From assembly GCA_023627715.1 (NCBI GenBank), contig JAMAHW010000111.1, positions 46,629 through 110,628 of the forward strand: a stretch of DNA of 64,000 bases, in the 5' to 3' direction. The DNA is from Periconia sp. R9002. Taxonomy: Eukaryota > Ascomycota > Dothideomycetes > Pleosporales > Periconiaceae. Numbering within the stretch: the first letter of the stretch is position 1; every line of letters starts with the position of its first letter. Position numbers and translations under genes: made by a program. The notes under the pieces are model-generated. The model was not told the origin of the DNA. It worked only from the letters and a program-made list of their open reading frames with translations, and did not search any database. Below, piece by piece: positions 33,597 to 44,367 of this stretch.

Positions 33597-35254
33597 ATGA
33601 TTAGCTTTTGGCGTATCCTTTCGTTGGGCATCTTGCTCGTATTCCAAGCTGCAGATGCTTTTTCTCTTTTCTCTTCAGGGGGAGTCGATGGCTTGAATCT
33701 TCTTTCTTCATCTGGTCATCTTAGTCTCCGTGACTTGAATGCTCTTGATGGCCCGAATTTGGAAATTCGAGGTGTAGTCGGAGGTCGCAAGAAGCGTTAT
33801 GTCATAGCTCGTCAGAACAGTGATAGCGACGGCATTATGTGCTGCACAAAAGCAGCGAAGACTGAGTGCACGAAGGATAAGCCACAGGGATATATAAGAC
33901 GGAGTGATTGCTCTTGTCAGAGTTGTCCGAAAGGTATGGTCCATGAATCCTGCGTGACGAGTCGGGAACTAACAAGGTGATGTAGGGCAAAAGCCTAACG
34001 CAAGCAAGAATGGATGCGAGGAAGACAAGGACACTTGCCCTTTAGGTACGAGAACACTCAATGAAATTTTAAATTCAACTAGTGTCTGATCATATTCAAG
34101 GCCAAAAGAAGAATGCTGCTACCGGCAAGTGTGAAGCAGATAAAAAGAAAGGCAAATGTCCAGAAGGTCAAATTCTCGATGTAGCTCTTGCTGCGCAGAG
34201 TCCAAGCACGGACAACCCCTCCTGCGTCCCCGACGATCGGTCCAAATGCAAGATCGGTGAAATCCCTGAAACTCGTGCCGCGGGCGACATGGACAACAAC
34301 AAGCAGGTCCGGTGTGGCAAAGAGCCCGCCGAAAAGAAGAGATGCGACCCTTCCACTCAATACGTCGCCACTGAAATTGAAGATGGAATTGACGGCCCCA
34401 ACGCGGTCCAGACCTGCAAGCGAACGAAGAGATATACCGATGCCAAGACAAACAAGGTACAAGAAGTCCAAACCAAAAAGAAGGTGATCTGGGACAGCCC
34501 TGAAGCGCAACAGCAGCGTCAGAACAAGAGAGACGCGGAAGCGAAACGGAAGGCTGATGAGGAAGAGCGCATCAAGAAGGGTGAAATGGAGCGTGAAGAA
34601 CAGCGTCGTCGTCCAATGAAGAAATCCCGCCTGGGTTATTGTCTTCCCCTCGCGGCCTTCATGGAAGCAGGCATGTCTGATCTGGGTCTCAACAAGCGAA
34701 GTGTTGCCGATACGGAGCAATTCAACGCTACGATGGCACTCTTGGAGAAACGCGATGATACCATCAACAATGACGATATCCATGAGTGGAGCACGGAATA
34801 CTTTGACGAGGACTTCATACAGTCGGATGAATTAGCGGACTACTGGCCGGACGACGCGGTGTTCAACTGGGATATCGGTACCATTGACGCGAATGAATGG
34901 GTCAGAATCTACGTGCAGAAGCAAGAAGAGCATGGAAAGCGCGATTTGTCTCAAGGGATCCAGATCGAGCGCCGGCAAGATGATGGGCTTGGCCAAATTT
35001 TCAGCACTATTATTGCATGGTTTGGACGTATAGCGGTTCGTTCAACTGCTAGTGCCGCGGCAAGGTTTGCGACCAGGGTTGCTGGGTCTTCGAGTCGGGT
35101 TATGAAGATTCTGGAGAAGCAGCCTTCGAGGTTGTTCACCATGGCAAAGAAGGGTAGTGGAGGGTCATTGCAAGGCATGAAGAACGCGGCGCAGAAGTTG
35201 AAAAGCAATAAGTATCTTAAAAATTGCGTTGAAACAGCGAAGCCTGGTATATAA
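33597..35254 (+). CDS. Secreted protein with CPxGQ cysteine repeats and a charged helical region
   Basis: Three exons (33597-33933, 33986-34045, 34101-35254) give 516 aa; both introns are phase 1. The signal peptide is MISFWRILSLGILLVFQAADA. A GRKKRYV dibasic site follows. Joining the exons gives a series of short Cys modules (SCQSCPKGQKPNASKNGC, then DTCPLGQKKNAATGKC, then GKCPEGQILD), with the middle 20-codon exon contributing one module. Later comes a strongly charged, coiled-coil-prone segment (QQQRQNKRDAEAKRKADEEE). Further dibasic sites (NKRS, EKRD, GKRD, ERRQ) divide the C-terminal half, which ends in an alanine-rich helix (AVRSTASAAARFATRVAG). It is likely secreted and possibly processed into several peptides. 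The function is unknown. Confidence 0.75.
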
Positions 35255-36754
35255 GTTCTTAAATCTAGCTGTATGATATAGGGAAAATAGTGCAACAGGT
35301 AGAGACTTAAAGTTGAACAAGAACTTCTAATAAATAATCTATAAGCCTATGTGCCACGCATATAATTACCTCTTTAAAAACTTCCTTTACCACTAGAGAG
35401 CACTTAAACCTTGTAATTAGAGTAACTATGGCTCGTGAAAAGATTCATCCCGTACGAGTTAAGAAATAGGCTTATAGAGTGTAGGTAAATTTCTTCTATG
35501 TCTTTTTAAAATTTGAATTCACTTAATCGAATATACTACAACTTCTAACGTATAGTTAAACACCACCAACTTTCAAAGCCATCATGCACTAAATAGCCAA
35601 TTTTGGGGGTATCTTATATGACAGAATATCTCTATAATGTCTAATCGATGGCACAGTTGTGGGAGCCCCCTTTCACTGATCTAACCAATCCCCGGTCTTC
35701 ATTAGTAGCTCACGCTTACGGCTGCCTTCTCTATAGAGTTTATATATAAAAGCGTTTTTCTATAATTAGGCTGGCTACATCAAAAATACTCGGTCAATGC
35801 GCATACCATCTGTGAGATCGAGGTACTGTTGGGCCGCAGCGCGTTGTGCCGCAATTCTCTATCAGCGTCAAGATTATATGCTCTATCTTAGGGCCATGGC
35901 AGGTTGTCTGTCTAACTCCTACGCTGATACTTATAGGAATTAGTCTCTCACTAAAACGTGGTGGATTATTTGTTTATCTAAGAAAAGACTTAGAGAGGAG
36001 ATAGTGTTTCTTATAAATAAATAGCTATATAAGCGGGATACTTAGAAATAATATCTAAAGTACAAATAATTTAAGGAAATTGGAATCCTAAAGTGGAACA
36101 TATTAGAAGGATTGAAAGTGGAAGCGTAGGAATAATTATGTCTAAAGAGAAAGAATAGAGCCCCTTCCTTTAATTGGGACCGCAGAGGGCCTTACCGAAA
36201 GTGGTAACTGTTTAAATGGCGTAGTAGAGCTTGGTATTGTTAGGGTGATATATAAGAATTAAGTATTTGAATCTATGTGAAAATCTCCATTGGAATACGC
36301 TCAGACATGTTTACTAGTAAATACTAGCTACACTATCCTTATGTCTTTATTATTCTAGACTAGTCTTCTAGTGCTAGCAGCTTAGCTGTATAGAGCTTTT
36401 TAATACTCTGCGAATACTCTAGAAGGGCAACTAGTTATAAGAGATAATGGCGATTTTATCTTCGCAGCCCTTAGTGACTCTTAGGCTATAAACTTTCTTA
36501 CAATACAACTATATGAGGAAATACTCACAAACAGTAGAGCGGGAAAATGCACGGGTATGGAAACGACTACGATAATAACAAAGAAAATTGTAGCTCTCCT
36601 TCCTTCCACGCCTAAACGGCAACGCATCAGCTGCAGCCATTCAACGGTATTGAAGTATGGCCCTAGAGGGCATTCTGGACGACGTATGTACGAATAAAGT
36701 ATTCCATTATAGAGGCATGATAAACAAATATATATAGATCGGGAAGTATTAGGG
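35255..36754. other. AT-rich, gene-free stretch with TA-rich composition
   Basis: A 1.5 kb region lacking any credible reading frame, with abundant TA, TAG and TAA. Composition differs clearly from flanking genes and resembles a RIP-degraded repeat, although no transposon protein can be read. It adjoins the truncated oxidase gene. Confidence 0.5.
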
Positions 36755-37560
36755 TTACTCGATATCGAACCATTGGTCGAAGCGGCCTATGGGATCATAT
36801 GCCTTTTTTAGTGCCCGTAAACGCGGAAGGCTATCGCCGTATACAACATTTAGATGTTCATCGCCACGAGCGAAGTTTATATAGCTGAACTTGATTAACA
36901 TCCTCAAAGTAGAAAGACGACGAAAATGACTTACGTTCTATTTTCGGCGAGGCCACTCGACTGCCTCCACAGGTCTCGCACCGAGCTCCCAAATGCGACA
37001 GCTTGTGCGTCTAAAGACGGTTCTTCATACCAACCAATCGCTACAGCTTGAAAATTTACATCTCGCAAAGCGAAGGAAGCCGAGCTAGCGGGAACAGAGC
37101 GCGCTTTGGTAAGATCATACGTCTCCAGAAGGACAACGCTGTTTTCGGCGCCTGGCAAGGACTGGAACGCGACGAACTTGTCCCATACTTGCCGCCATAC
37201 GCTGGGAACTAGAGTGTTTATGCCGGCACCGAAGGAAGGCTTCCGGAACCCTTTAGTGCAGAAACCGTCGCCGCCAGTGTTCCATTGCTCGTAGAGGAGC
37301 ACGGCGGTGGTATCTGCGACGGGTCCAATGTCGTAGAAGCTGGCGAATGCTGCGTGCCCTGTCTCCACACTACCTTTGTAGAGGAATGGCGTAACCAACA
37401 CGACGGGGGTATTTGAAGGCGCGCCGCCGGAGATGAAGTAGAAAAGTGAACGCCCGCGCTTTGTCCTGATGGGGACACCGATAGCCAGCATTGGAGCAAT
37501 GGAGAAGATGCCTTTCCCCATGATTGCATATGGTGCTAGCAAAGCAACGGCGCATTATCT
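36755..37560 (-). pseudogene. BBE-type FAD-linked oxidase, C-terminal part only
   Basis: The open frame 37542-36931 followed by a spliced last exon (donor after GLAENR, acceptor giving TYINFARGDEHLN) encodes the C-terminal substrate and BBE part of a berberine-bridge-like oxidase. It ends YGDSLPRLRALKKAYDP, then GRFDQWFD, the typical Y-x-LxxLKxxYDPxxxF end. The preceding part has VVLVTPFLYKGSVETGHAAF and LLYEQWNTGGDGFC. The FAD-binding PCMH half, with the His and Cys flavin-attachment sites, is missing; the sequence upstream of 37560 does not encode it. An isolated protein would not bind FAD properly, so this is called a truncated relic. Confidence 0.7.
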
Positions 37561-37897
37561 CACAAGAAGGATCCACCTTGAAAGCCCGGAGATAACTGCG
37601 TTTGTCGTTGACCCCGGGTAAGGCCAATTCCTCGAACGATATTATTGGTTTACAGGCCTAATTATCCAGCGCAGTTTCATGCAAACCGATATGGGAAATA
37701 CAGGTGCTCGTCATTTTGGATATGAGCAAGCATTTGTTCCCGTTGTTCAGTCTCGTGATTTTGTAATGAAAGAGATTGAGGGTGCGACGAAGGAGTCTAC
37801 GTCGGGCAAGTTTGTAACAATCGATGAGACTCAAGATTTCATTGCTTGGTAGAGTAGCGATATTTGTCACCGCACGTACTAGCATGTAGGAATGAAA

Positions 37898-38872
37898 TCA
37901 ATGTGTCCTTTTACGCGACATGATCAAAACAGCTGGGAATGCCATACGAGCTTTGGCCCCACCCATAGTCTCGCACAGTTCAGTGAAGAGTTCCTCCATC
38001 TTTGCATCCATTCTGGACAACTCTGCAGATTTGGGAAAACTGGCCGATACGAATCTCTTAAGCTCTGTGAAGTCCCAATCCACAGCCCAAAAGTCCGGAT
38101 CATACTGGTCGATGACAGTCTCGCTCTCAGCAATGCTACTCACAAGTTCCACATCGAAATCGCAGGCCGCGGGACCAAACCAAGCCAAACGTGTGTGAGT
38201 GTTCCATTTGTAGCGGCGCACGTCATCCCAGCTTTCGGATGGGAATGGGATGTAATCCAGCCAGCTTGCCATCCCATCGGCAGCACGCTTCCAGCTTGCC
38301 TTTGAAGCCTCGTGTTGTGCACTGACAACAGGCATCAAGTTGCGATCCAAAAGCTCAAGTAGCCACGGCTGTACTTTGCTGGCCAGCGAAGGGTCTGTGA
38401 AGCAGGGAGGTCCGTAGAACCAGATAGCGAGTGTTCCGCCAGGGCGGAGAAGCGTCAATATATTCAGGAAAGCCTCATTAGTCTCTAAAAGCGGGAACGT
38501 CTTCGCACAAGTGATCAAGTCAATCGACCGTGGTGGGAAAAAATCGGCAATCTGTTCTCCCTTGGACAGAATAAACTCGAGGCGGTCCGACGGGAGATGC
38601 GAGTATCGAGTTTGCGTAAAATGCAAACTCGTGGGGTCAATATCGCTCGCAACCACCTTCTAGGAATGTTTTGTCAATTGATCAAGCGCAGAACCTGCTC
38701 CAGATTCAATGTCGAGAGCGACTTCACGGTGTGATGTATGATATTTAAGGATGGGTTTGAAGATGATAGAGTCGGACTTGGGTCGTGTTGCTAGGTACTC
38801 GTCCCAGTAATTTGACGCAATGTTGCCGAGTTTCCAAACATTGCCACTGGGGTCGGGTTTCTGATCGCTCAT
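37898..38872 (-). pseudogene. SAM-dependent methyltransferase with one in-frame stop
   Basis: One frame from MSDQKPDPSG (38872) to the end at 37898 reads as a 324-residue fungal class I methyltransferase of the trans-aconitate-methyltransferase-like group. It has a start with NYWDEYLATRP, the SAM-binding loop ALDIESGAGSALDQL (consensus Gly-rich, with Ser for the usual Cys), the acidic strand end VVASDID, then FFPPRSIDLITCAK and LLRPGGTLAIWFYGPP. A TAG at 38657-38659 (codon 72) interrupts it between KHS and KVVASD. It cannot be removed by a normal intron: the nearest GT-AG pair is about 35 bp apart and would delete motif I. It is either a recent pseudogene or a sequencing error. A start after the stop would lack the SAM-binding loop. 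Confidence 0.72.
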
Positions 38873-39342
38873 GGTGGTTGGCTCGTCTGGGGCGGCTTCT
38901 AGTTGTCGACGGGAAAGTTGAAGGAATGGCGAAGTCGTAGTGGGGCTCTCTCGCACAAGCAAATACCCGCGCCCCACTGCCTAAGTAGTTTGTTAAGTAC
39001 ACGGAGATGACACGCCGAGAGGATATATATAGGGAGGACTAAGAACTTCTACGAATGAGAGGTTCTACGTCCTCTGTCTGCATTATCTCATTTGCTCGCT
39101 TACTAGCTACCAGATATGTGACCTCCTGGCGTGTCACCTTCCTGTAGTTGATAAACTAGGCAGTGGAGCGTGGGTAATAAGCATGTGCGGCGCAGCCCAT
39201 TGAACTGGCGTGTTCCCTTCTTACCTCGCCGTCCCCCACCAAATCTCCTGTCCCTTCAGGTCTTGCAAAGAAGTTCCCCCAAAATAACAACAAGAGTTGA
39301 AGTAAAAATTTATCCACTTATTAAGCAGTGCACTGTTTCAAC
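38873..39342. other. Divergent promoter region
   Basis: 470 bp between the methyltransferase start and the GMC oxidoreductase start. No other coding signal was seen. Confidence 0.45.
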
Positions 39343-40911
39343 ATGTCCTCCACTACCGCAGACTACATCGTTGTTGGTGGCGGGCTGGCTGGTTGCGTGA
39401 TCGCATCACGTCTAAGCCAAAGCGAGAAGAAACCCAGTGTTATTCTTGTAGAGGCCGGGCCCGACCCCACTGGCAAGCCGAATACCGACACCATCCTCAA
39501 CGGCCTTTCTCTCCTTGGTGGAGAACTAGACCATGCTTTCCAAAGCGCACCTGTACCGACAACTGCAAATCGTCAACATTTTCTACCCGCCGGCAAGGTT
39601 CTTGGAGGTGATAGTATCCTCAATTTCGGCGGCTGGCTCCGCGCAGATGCTGCCGATTACGATGCGTGGGGTGAAGCTGTAGGTGACAGATCATGGTCGT
39701 ATGAAGGACTCAAGCCGTGGCTCGACAAGGTCGAATCTCACCTAGGAGCGGCCCCGATCTCATTTGATCCGAATCGGATATATCCTCTGCGAAATGCAGT
39801 CAGAACGGCATGGGATGAGCTAGGCTCCCAACCTGCAGACAAAGCCAAAGGTTCAATATCGGGCATCGTTGAAATCAAGGAGAACACCCAGAACGGGCTT
39901 CGACAGCTGTCTTATGCTGCCTATCCTCTGGAGCGTGTAACAGTAATGACGAACACTGTGGTTCATCGAGTCAACTTTTCTGGCAAGCAAGCTACCGGCA
40001 TCTTGCTCGCGGATGGTCGGGAGATAACCGCCCAAAAAGAAGTCATCATCACTGCAGGAGCGTACCGGACACCGCAAGTGCTAATTCTGTCTGGTATCGG
40101 TCCCCCAGATCTGCTCAGCAATCACGGCATTCCGGTCGTTCAGCCATCTCCAGGCGTGGGAAAGAATCTTTTTGACCACTTCGCGGTATACCTAGCGTTT
40201 CGTTTGCGTGATCCTTCCAAGGGATATGCGCTGGGTAGCCCGGCATTCAACAATCCTTCATTTTCCAAAGGCTTGCCTTATGATTGGGCAGTAAGCGAAC
40301 CATTGCCTGCGAAAAAGCTTGACAAGGTGGAATCAGGTGCGGCATTCCAAAACCGAAATCTTTACGAAGTGTTGGTCGTCTACGTACCCCCTGGAATCCC
40401 CGGCATTCCAGTGGATGGAACTCATGTTGCTACATCTACAATGCTTTTACTACCTACTTCGCGAGGTACTGTAACCATCAAATCTACAGACCCGAACGAC
40501 CAGCCAGATATTCAGCCCAACTATCTGGCGACAGAGCTTGATAGGAAAGTGCTTACCCATGCAGCACGCCGCACACTTGATGCCTTGCTTGGTGCAGAGG
40601 CTCTGAAGCCGATAGTTGAAGGCGAAACACCACCATCTGGGGAAGGCCTTGAGGGCTTGAAGCCACTTACATTGGATGTAAGCGACTCTGATTTGCTTGA
40701 CCGTATCCTCAAGACAGGCATGCAGCACCATCATTCGGGAGGTACCGCGGCTATGGGCAGCGTCGTAGACACGGATGGAAAGGTGAAGGGTGTAGAGCGA
40801 CTACGTGTGGCGGACGGCAGCGTTCTTCCGGTTCCACTGGGTGGGCACCCTCAGGCTACATTGTATGCCGTTGCGGAGAAGCTAGCTGATGCTCTTTTGG
40901 CACAACTATAG
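39343..40911 (+). CDS. GMC-family FAD oxidoreductase (choline-dehydrogenase/alcohol-oxidase-like)
   Basis: A single exon of 522 aa. The ATG at 39343 places DYIVVGGGLAGCVIASRLS (GxGxxG dinucleotide-binding fold) at residues 7-25, followed by VILVEAG (ribose-binding Glu) and a second FAD signature around GKVLGGDSILNFGGWLRA. The GMC C-terminal catalytic region has MQHHHSGGTAAMG (active-site His) and ends RVADGSVLPVPLGGHPQATLYAVAEK with the second conserved His. There is no signal peptide, so it is probably intracellular or peroxisome-independent. The substrate is probably an alcohol; its identity is not readable. It sits between a broken methyltransferase and an ORFan. The frame is intact. Confidence 0.9.
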   Translation: MSSTTADYIVVGGGLAGCVIASRLSQSEKKPSVILVEAGPDPTGKPNTDTILNGLSLLGGELDHAFQSAPVPTTANRQHFLPAGKVLGGDSILNFGGWLRADAADYDAWGEAVGDRSWSYEGLKPWLDKVESHLGAAPISFDPNRIYPLRNAVRTAWDELGSQPADKAKGSISGIVEIKENTQNGLRQLSYAAYPLERVTVMTNTVVHRVNFSGKQATGILLADGREITAQKEVIITAGAYRTPQVLILSGIGPPDLLSNHGIPVVQPSPGVGKNLFDHFAVYLAFRLRDPSKGYALGSPAFNNPSFSKGLPYDWAVSEPLPAKKLDKVESGAAFQNRNLYEVLVVYVPPGIPGIPVDGTHVATSTMLLLPTSRGTVTIKSTDPNDQPDIQPNYLATELDRKVLTHAARRTLDALLGAEALKPIVEGETPPSGEGLEGLKPLTLDVSDSDLLDRILKTGMQHHHSGGTAAMGSVVDTDGKVKGVERLRVADGSVLPVPLGGHPQATLYAVAEKLADALLAQL

Positions 40912-42009
40912 TAACATAGGCTGTACACACCCTCGGCCCTAGCTAAGCGCTTTTGTTAACCTAGCTGTGGAAACTTCATATGTCTTACTTTGTGAGGCGA
41001 GATGTTTGAGAAGGGAACAGGAAAAAAAGAACGAGAAGACGAATGTCGCCCCAACCTATCCCTTCTACAGCGCTTTACCAAAGAATAACAGTAACTACGC
41101 CTAACAAACACCCTTCCAATGTGCGTGACTCCTTTTTTTCATATACTGAATTTCCCCATTAATGTGATAATGAATTAAACCGCATCATAACAACCTGTGC
41201 AGTACCGTCCTCACTTTGCATTCCCTCGTGAAATTTTCGCTTCAGGTCAAATTCGCAAATTTCGTCCTGAAATGCCCTCCATATCGATCACCCCGTCATT
41301 TTTTGCTACCGAGACAGGGCACGGCTTACAAGACTCCATGCACAATCAATCTGGCTACCCTCTGACTTTCCTCCATGGTCTGTCTGCGCACAGGTGCCAG
41401 TTTTACAGCAACTAGACGTTACGGAGCAAAACACATGGCTGATAAATGACGGGTTCAGCATAGATTTACTAGTGGCTTACGAGGAAGCAATGGAAGCGAA
41501 CAGAGTTTCTGTAATACTGTATACACGGATGATGATATGAAGCGGATTTTGACGGAGCACGGCGCGTTCACGCAGCAGGAAGTGAAGGGTTTGGTAGAGT
41601 ATGGAAGTGAATCCTGGCGAAAGCCGATGGAATACCAAGATGATCTTAAACATCTACAAGAAATGGAGGACATCATGAACATCGAATGCTCACAGGAAGC
41701 AACAGACGAGCAATAAATAGAGTTTTTCACCAATTCCCATTTGAGAGATCATGGTCTCTATGTGTCCTATTCCTAAGTAATGATCCTAGAGTTTTTATTG
41801 TACTTTATTCAGCCGGAATGTATAAGATTAGCCACGGCGGACCTATTGCTCTCAGTACGTGACTGCCATTTTCGCACCGTGATGATACTGTAGGCAAAAA
41901 CATTGTTACGTGATGACAAACAATTTTCTGGCAGACCTCTTGCCATCAATCTAGGGAATCTGATGCTTTGGGCAATATCCAACGAAAACCTGATTACCGG
42001 AATACACAT
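40912..42009. other. Intergenic region with a possible short coding remnant
   Basis: Between about 41535 and 41716 the plus strand reads TDDDMKRILTEHGAFTQQEV, then WRKPMEYQDDLKHLQEM, which looks like protein rather than noise. I could not assemble a convincing start or splice. Nothing else was found in this 1.1 kb. Confidence 0.3.
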
Positions 42010-42927
42010 ATGACAAAATGCCAAGGTTGTGGCGCAGCACGGCTGGAAACTATTCATACAGGGGTTCATCGCACATATATAAGCAACTCATGGGACCAAA
42101 TGTTATACCACATTCCTTCACTTTCGGACGTCATCTTCGCCATGGTCGGGCAACTTTTTCTCCAAAATCACCTTCTGCCGGTGGACAGCGTTTCCCTCGC
42201 GCGACTAGTGACGGACATCACATCTCCACAACGAGACTACTTTGACCCCTTCCCACACGAGAACATTGACCATACCGCTGTTATACACAGCGATGTCCTC
42301 GAAGTTGCTGCCCGTAATCAAGAGGGATCTGTCGGCACTAAACTTACCGAACTGCTTGATCTTTACAAAAATAGATCGAATGTTCAAAGCACGGCTGTTG
42401 ACGCTCTATCGGCGATTGTGTACGAATTACGCCAATGGGATGCCTTATTCAAAAGAGCTTGTTTACTGCCAGAAACGAGGAAATGGTTAGAAGACGCGAT
42501 CGAGGAGGGCAAACCGGTCTATTTCATTGTTGGCTTCCGAACTTTCATGAACCCATCCGCAAAGGAGCTAGGCAAATCAGAAGCCAGCATAACGACCGAA
42601 GCCCAGCTCCCCGTCTCAACCGTAGTTTCAGCAAATATTCCTGGTGTGGACATGGGGACGACACTTGCTCCGGGGGTTTCCTGGGGAAATCGTCGATTGA
42701 CAACCTTGGTGCGAAAATTTCGCACGGAAGGGGAAATGGTCTATGCAGTGCAGTATTGTAGGGTTAAATTTAAGTGGTATTCTAGCAGGAAAATTGAGAA
42801 AAGTTCGTTGGGCCTAACTAAGTGGAAGGTCCATTGGGGCGTACGGGCTTTGGAGGAGCCAGAGGAAGACGACATTGTAGAAGCAGAACTCTCGGACGAG
42901 CTCGATGGTGAATCTGCTATTCCTTAA
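42010..42927 (+). CDS. Uncharacterised 305-aa protein
   Basis: A single exon. The first true ATG in the open frame is at 42010 (MTKCQGCGAARLETIHTG). The N-terminal half is helical (SLSDVIFAMVGQLFLQNHLL, TKLTELLDLYKNRSNV, LRQWDALFKRACLLP). From about residue 165 a beta-rich part begins GKPVYFIVGFRTFMNP and continues with small, Gly/Ser-rich strands (VSANIPGVDMGTTLAPGVSW) to VYAVQYCRVKFKWYSSRKI. The tail is acidic (EEPEEDDIVEAELSDELDG). There is no signal peptide or strong membrane helix. I do not recognise a family. Confidence 0.65.
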   Translation: MTKCQGCGAARLETIHTGVHRTYISNSWDQMLYHIPSLSDVIFAMVGQLFLQNHLLPVDSVSLARLVTDITSPQRDYFDPFPHENIDHTAVIHSDVLEVAARNQEGSVGTKLTELLDLYKNRSNVQSTAVDALSAIVYELRQWDALFKRACLLPETRKWLEDAIEEGKPVYFIVGFRTFMNPSAKELGKSEASITTEAQLPVSTVVSANIPGVDMGTTLAPGVSWGNRRLTTLVRKFRTEGEMVYAVQYCRVKFKWYSSRKIEKSSLGLTKWKVHWGVRALEEPEEDDIVEAELSDELDGESAIP

Positions 42928-43862
42928 ATGGTTTATATATGACTTTATCAAACGTGCGCCATCTGTATTTGGCCGTCATAAAATTTATTGCAGATTACCC
43001 CTACACATTTCGGATTACTTTTAAGCGGCTGTATGTACGTTGAGTAAAGTTTGGAACGGTTTATGAAAACTGCGCTCTGGCAATGCAACGATACGTATTC
43101 AAAATGTCTGGCAGACACGTGGAAAAAAGACAGACATCTCTTATATGTTGATCATTTCACATGAACAGGCTACGGTCCACGAGCATAGGCGATCAAAGTA
43201 CAACATTGCGTTCCACAAGAACCGAACGCCGCGTACACCGCACCCTAATCTTTAATCGTGCTCTGAAGCTACGCTCGGAAATTTGAAAATGGTGAAACAG
43301 AGTGCGCATTTAATAAAAACGCATACAGCCCTGCAGATGATTTTATGCGTATCTGTATCGTACTCGTGGAGGAAAGTGAGCCCCATTTTCGCCTTTAGAT
43401 TAAGTGCCGAGAAGCACATCGCTGCCTAGGGAAACGTTGTAGATAAAATCAATCACAGAATGCAATCTGCGAGATAGTTGGAGAAGATTTGGTACAGTAG
43501 TAGAAGGTTAGTTATCGTTGATTTAGGGAAAATAATGCTCCTTGTAGTAGTTATAGCGTATGAAAAGATCAAGTAAGGAGGTTGGATTCCGTATTTGATA
43601 TTTGTCTTTCCACGTTGATGCTGACAAAAAACCTTAGAGTTTATCTGACAGAATGACTGCTTTGATCGAACTTCTCATTCTTTCCTAGTATAGCCATTCA
43701 TATTTTCCTCCTAAGTTCAGCTCCCTTGTCTTCCATTTGTCTCCATAGCATATAGGATCCACGTCTGCTGCCGACGGGGCCGACCGCGAAATGGAAATTG
43801 AAAAGTTTGCCGCAGTACGGGGCCGGGAAGAACGTCGATTTCCTCTGAGGCGGATTTTGTTA
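42928..43862. other. Intergenic region, no supported gene
   Basis: About 0.9 kb without recognisable coding content or clear repeats. Confidence 0.4.
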
Positions 43863-44045
43863 TCAATCTCGATGGCTTGGAGACAAAGTAAAAAATGTAG
43901 AAGACGAAGGAGACGAACCGTTATCTTCTATATGATCCTCGTGCCGTCTGCGTCGGAAACACCTTATAAGAACCAGGAGTGTGGGTGGAATTGACATCAA
44001 CACGCCAGTTATCCCAACGATCGCTTCTACGCTTATTCGAGGCAT
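43863..44045 (-). CDS. Possible small single-pass membrane protein
   Basis: The frame encodes 60 aa starting MPRISVEAIVGITGVLMSIP. It has one hydrophobic helix (AIVGITGVLMSIPPTLLVLI), a Cys- and Arg-rich stop-transfer stretch (RCFRRRRH), and a polar tail. Small fungal proteins with an ISVEAIVGI-type helix are common and uncharacterised. An alternative start 11 codons upstream exists. Support rests on the hydropathy pattern only. Confidence 0.4.
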   Translation of the reverse strand: MPRISVEAIVGITGVLMSIPPTLLVLIRCFRRRRHEDHIEDNGSSPSSSTFFTLSPSHRD

Positions 44046-44367
44046 TTCTAGAACTTGCCGCGAACCTTGTAAGCTCAATTCAAAAGGGCAGAGGTATAGT
44101 ATTTACCTTGAGAACGGAGCAGGGCTTATTAAAATTACCTGAAGATGTGCGAATAGCTCAGGGTTGAATGCTGATTAGCATCAGAAGACTGACAGAAACA
44201 TATACTAAGTAATAAGTACAGCGGGTCAGCAGTGAACGGAGGAAAATGGAGAGGATACTCAAGTCGTAGCGTGCGTCCGCGTAGGCCCTGACCCTTGTCG
44301 CCCTGGTACGGAAATCGACTTGATTAGCAGAAAGGTGGGCATCTGAAACTGAGGGTTCTGTATCTAT

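Noticed and set aside
34079..34783. 234-codon open frame antisense to the secreted CPxGQ protein
   Set aside because: It is the mirror of a Lys/Glu-rich coding exon and gives artificial hydrophobic stretches.
38657..38700. Intron removing the methyltransferase TAG
   Set aside because: The only GT-AG pair is about 35 bp apart, shorter than any other intron here apart from the doubtful one in the regulator relic, and would delete the SAM-binding loop.
42010..42927. Gasdermin-like or pore-forming assignment for the ORFan
   Set aside because: The beta-rich C-half gave a vague impression only; no motif supports it.
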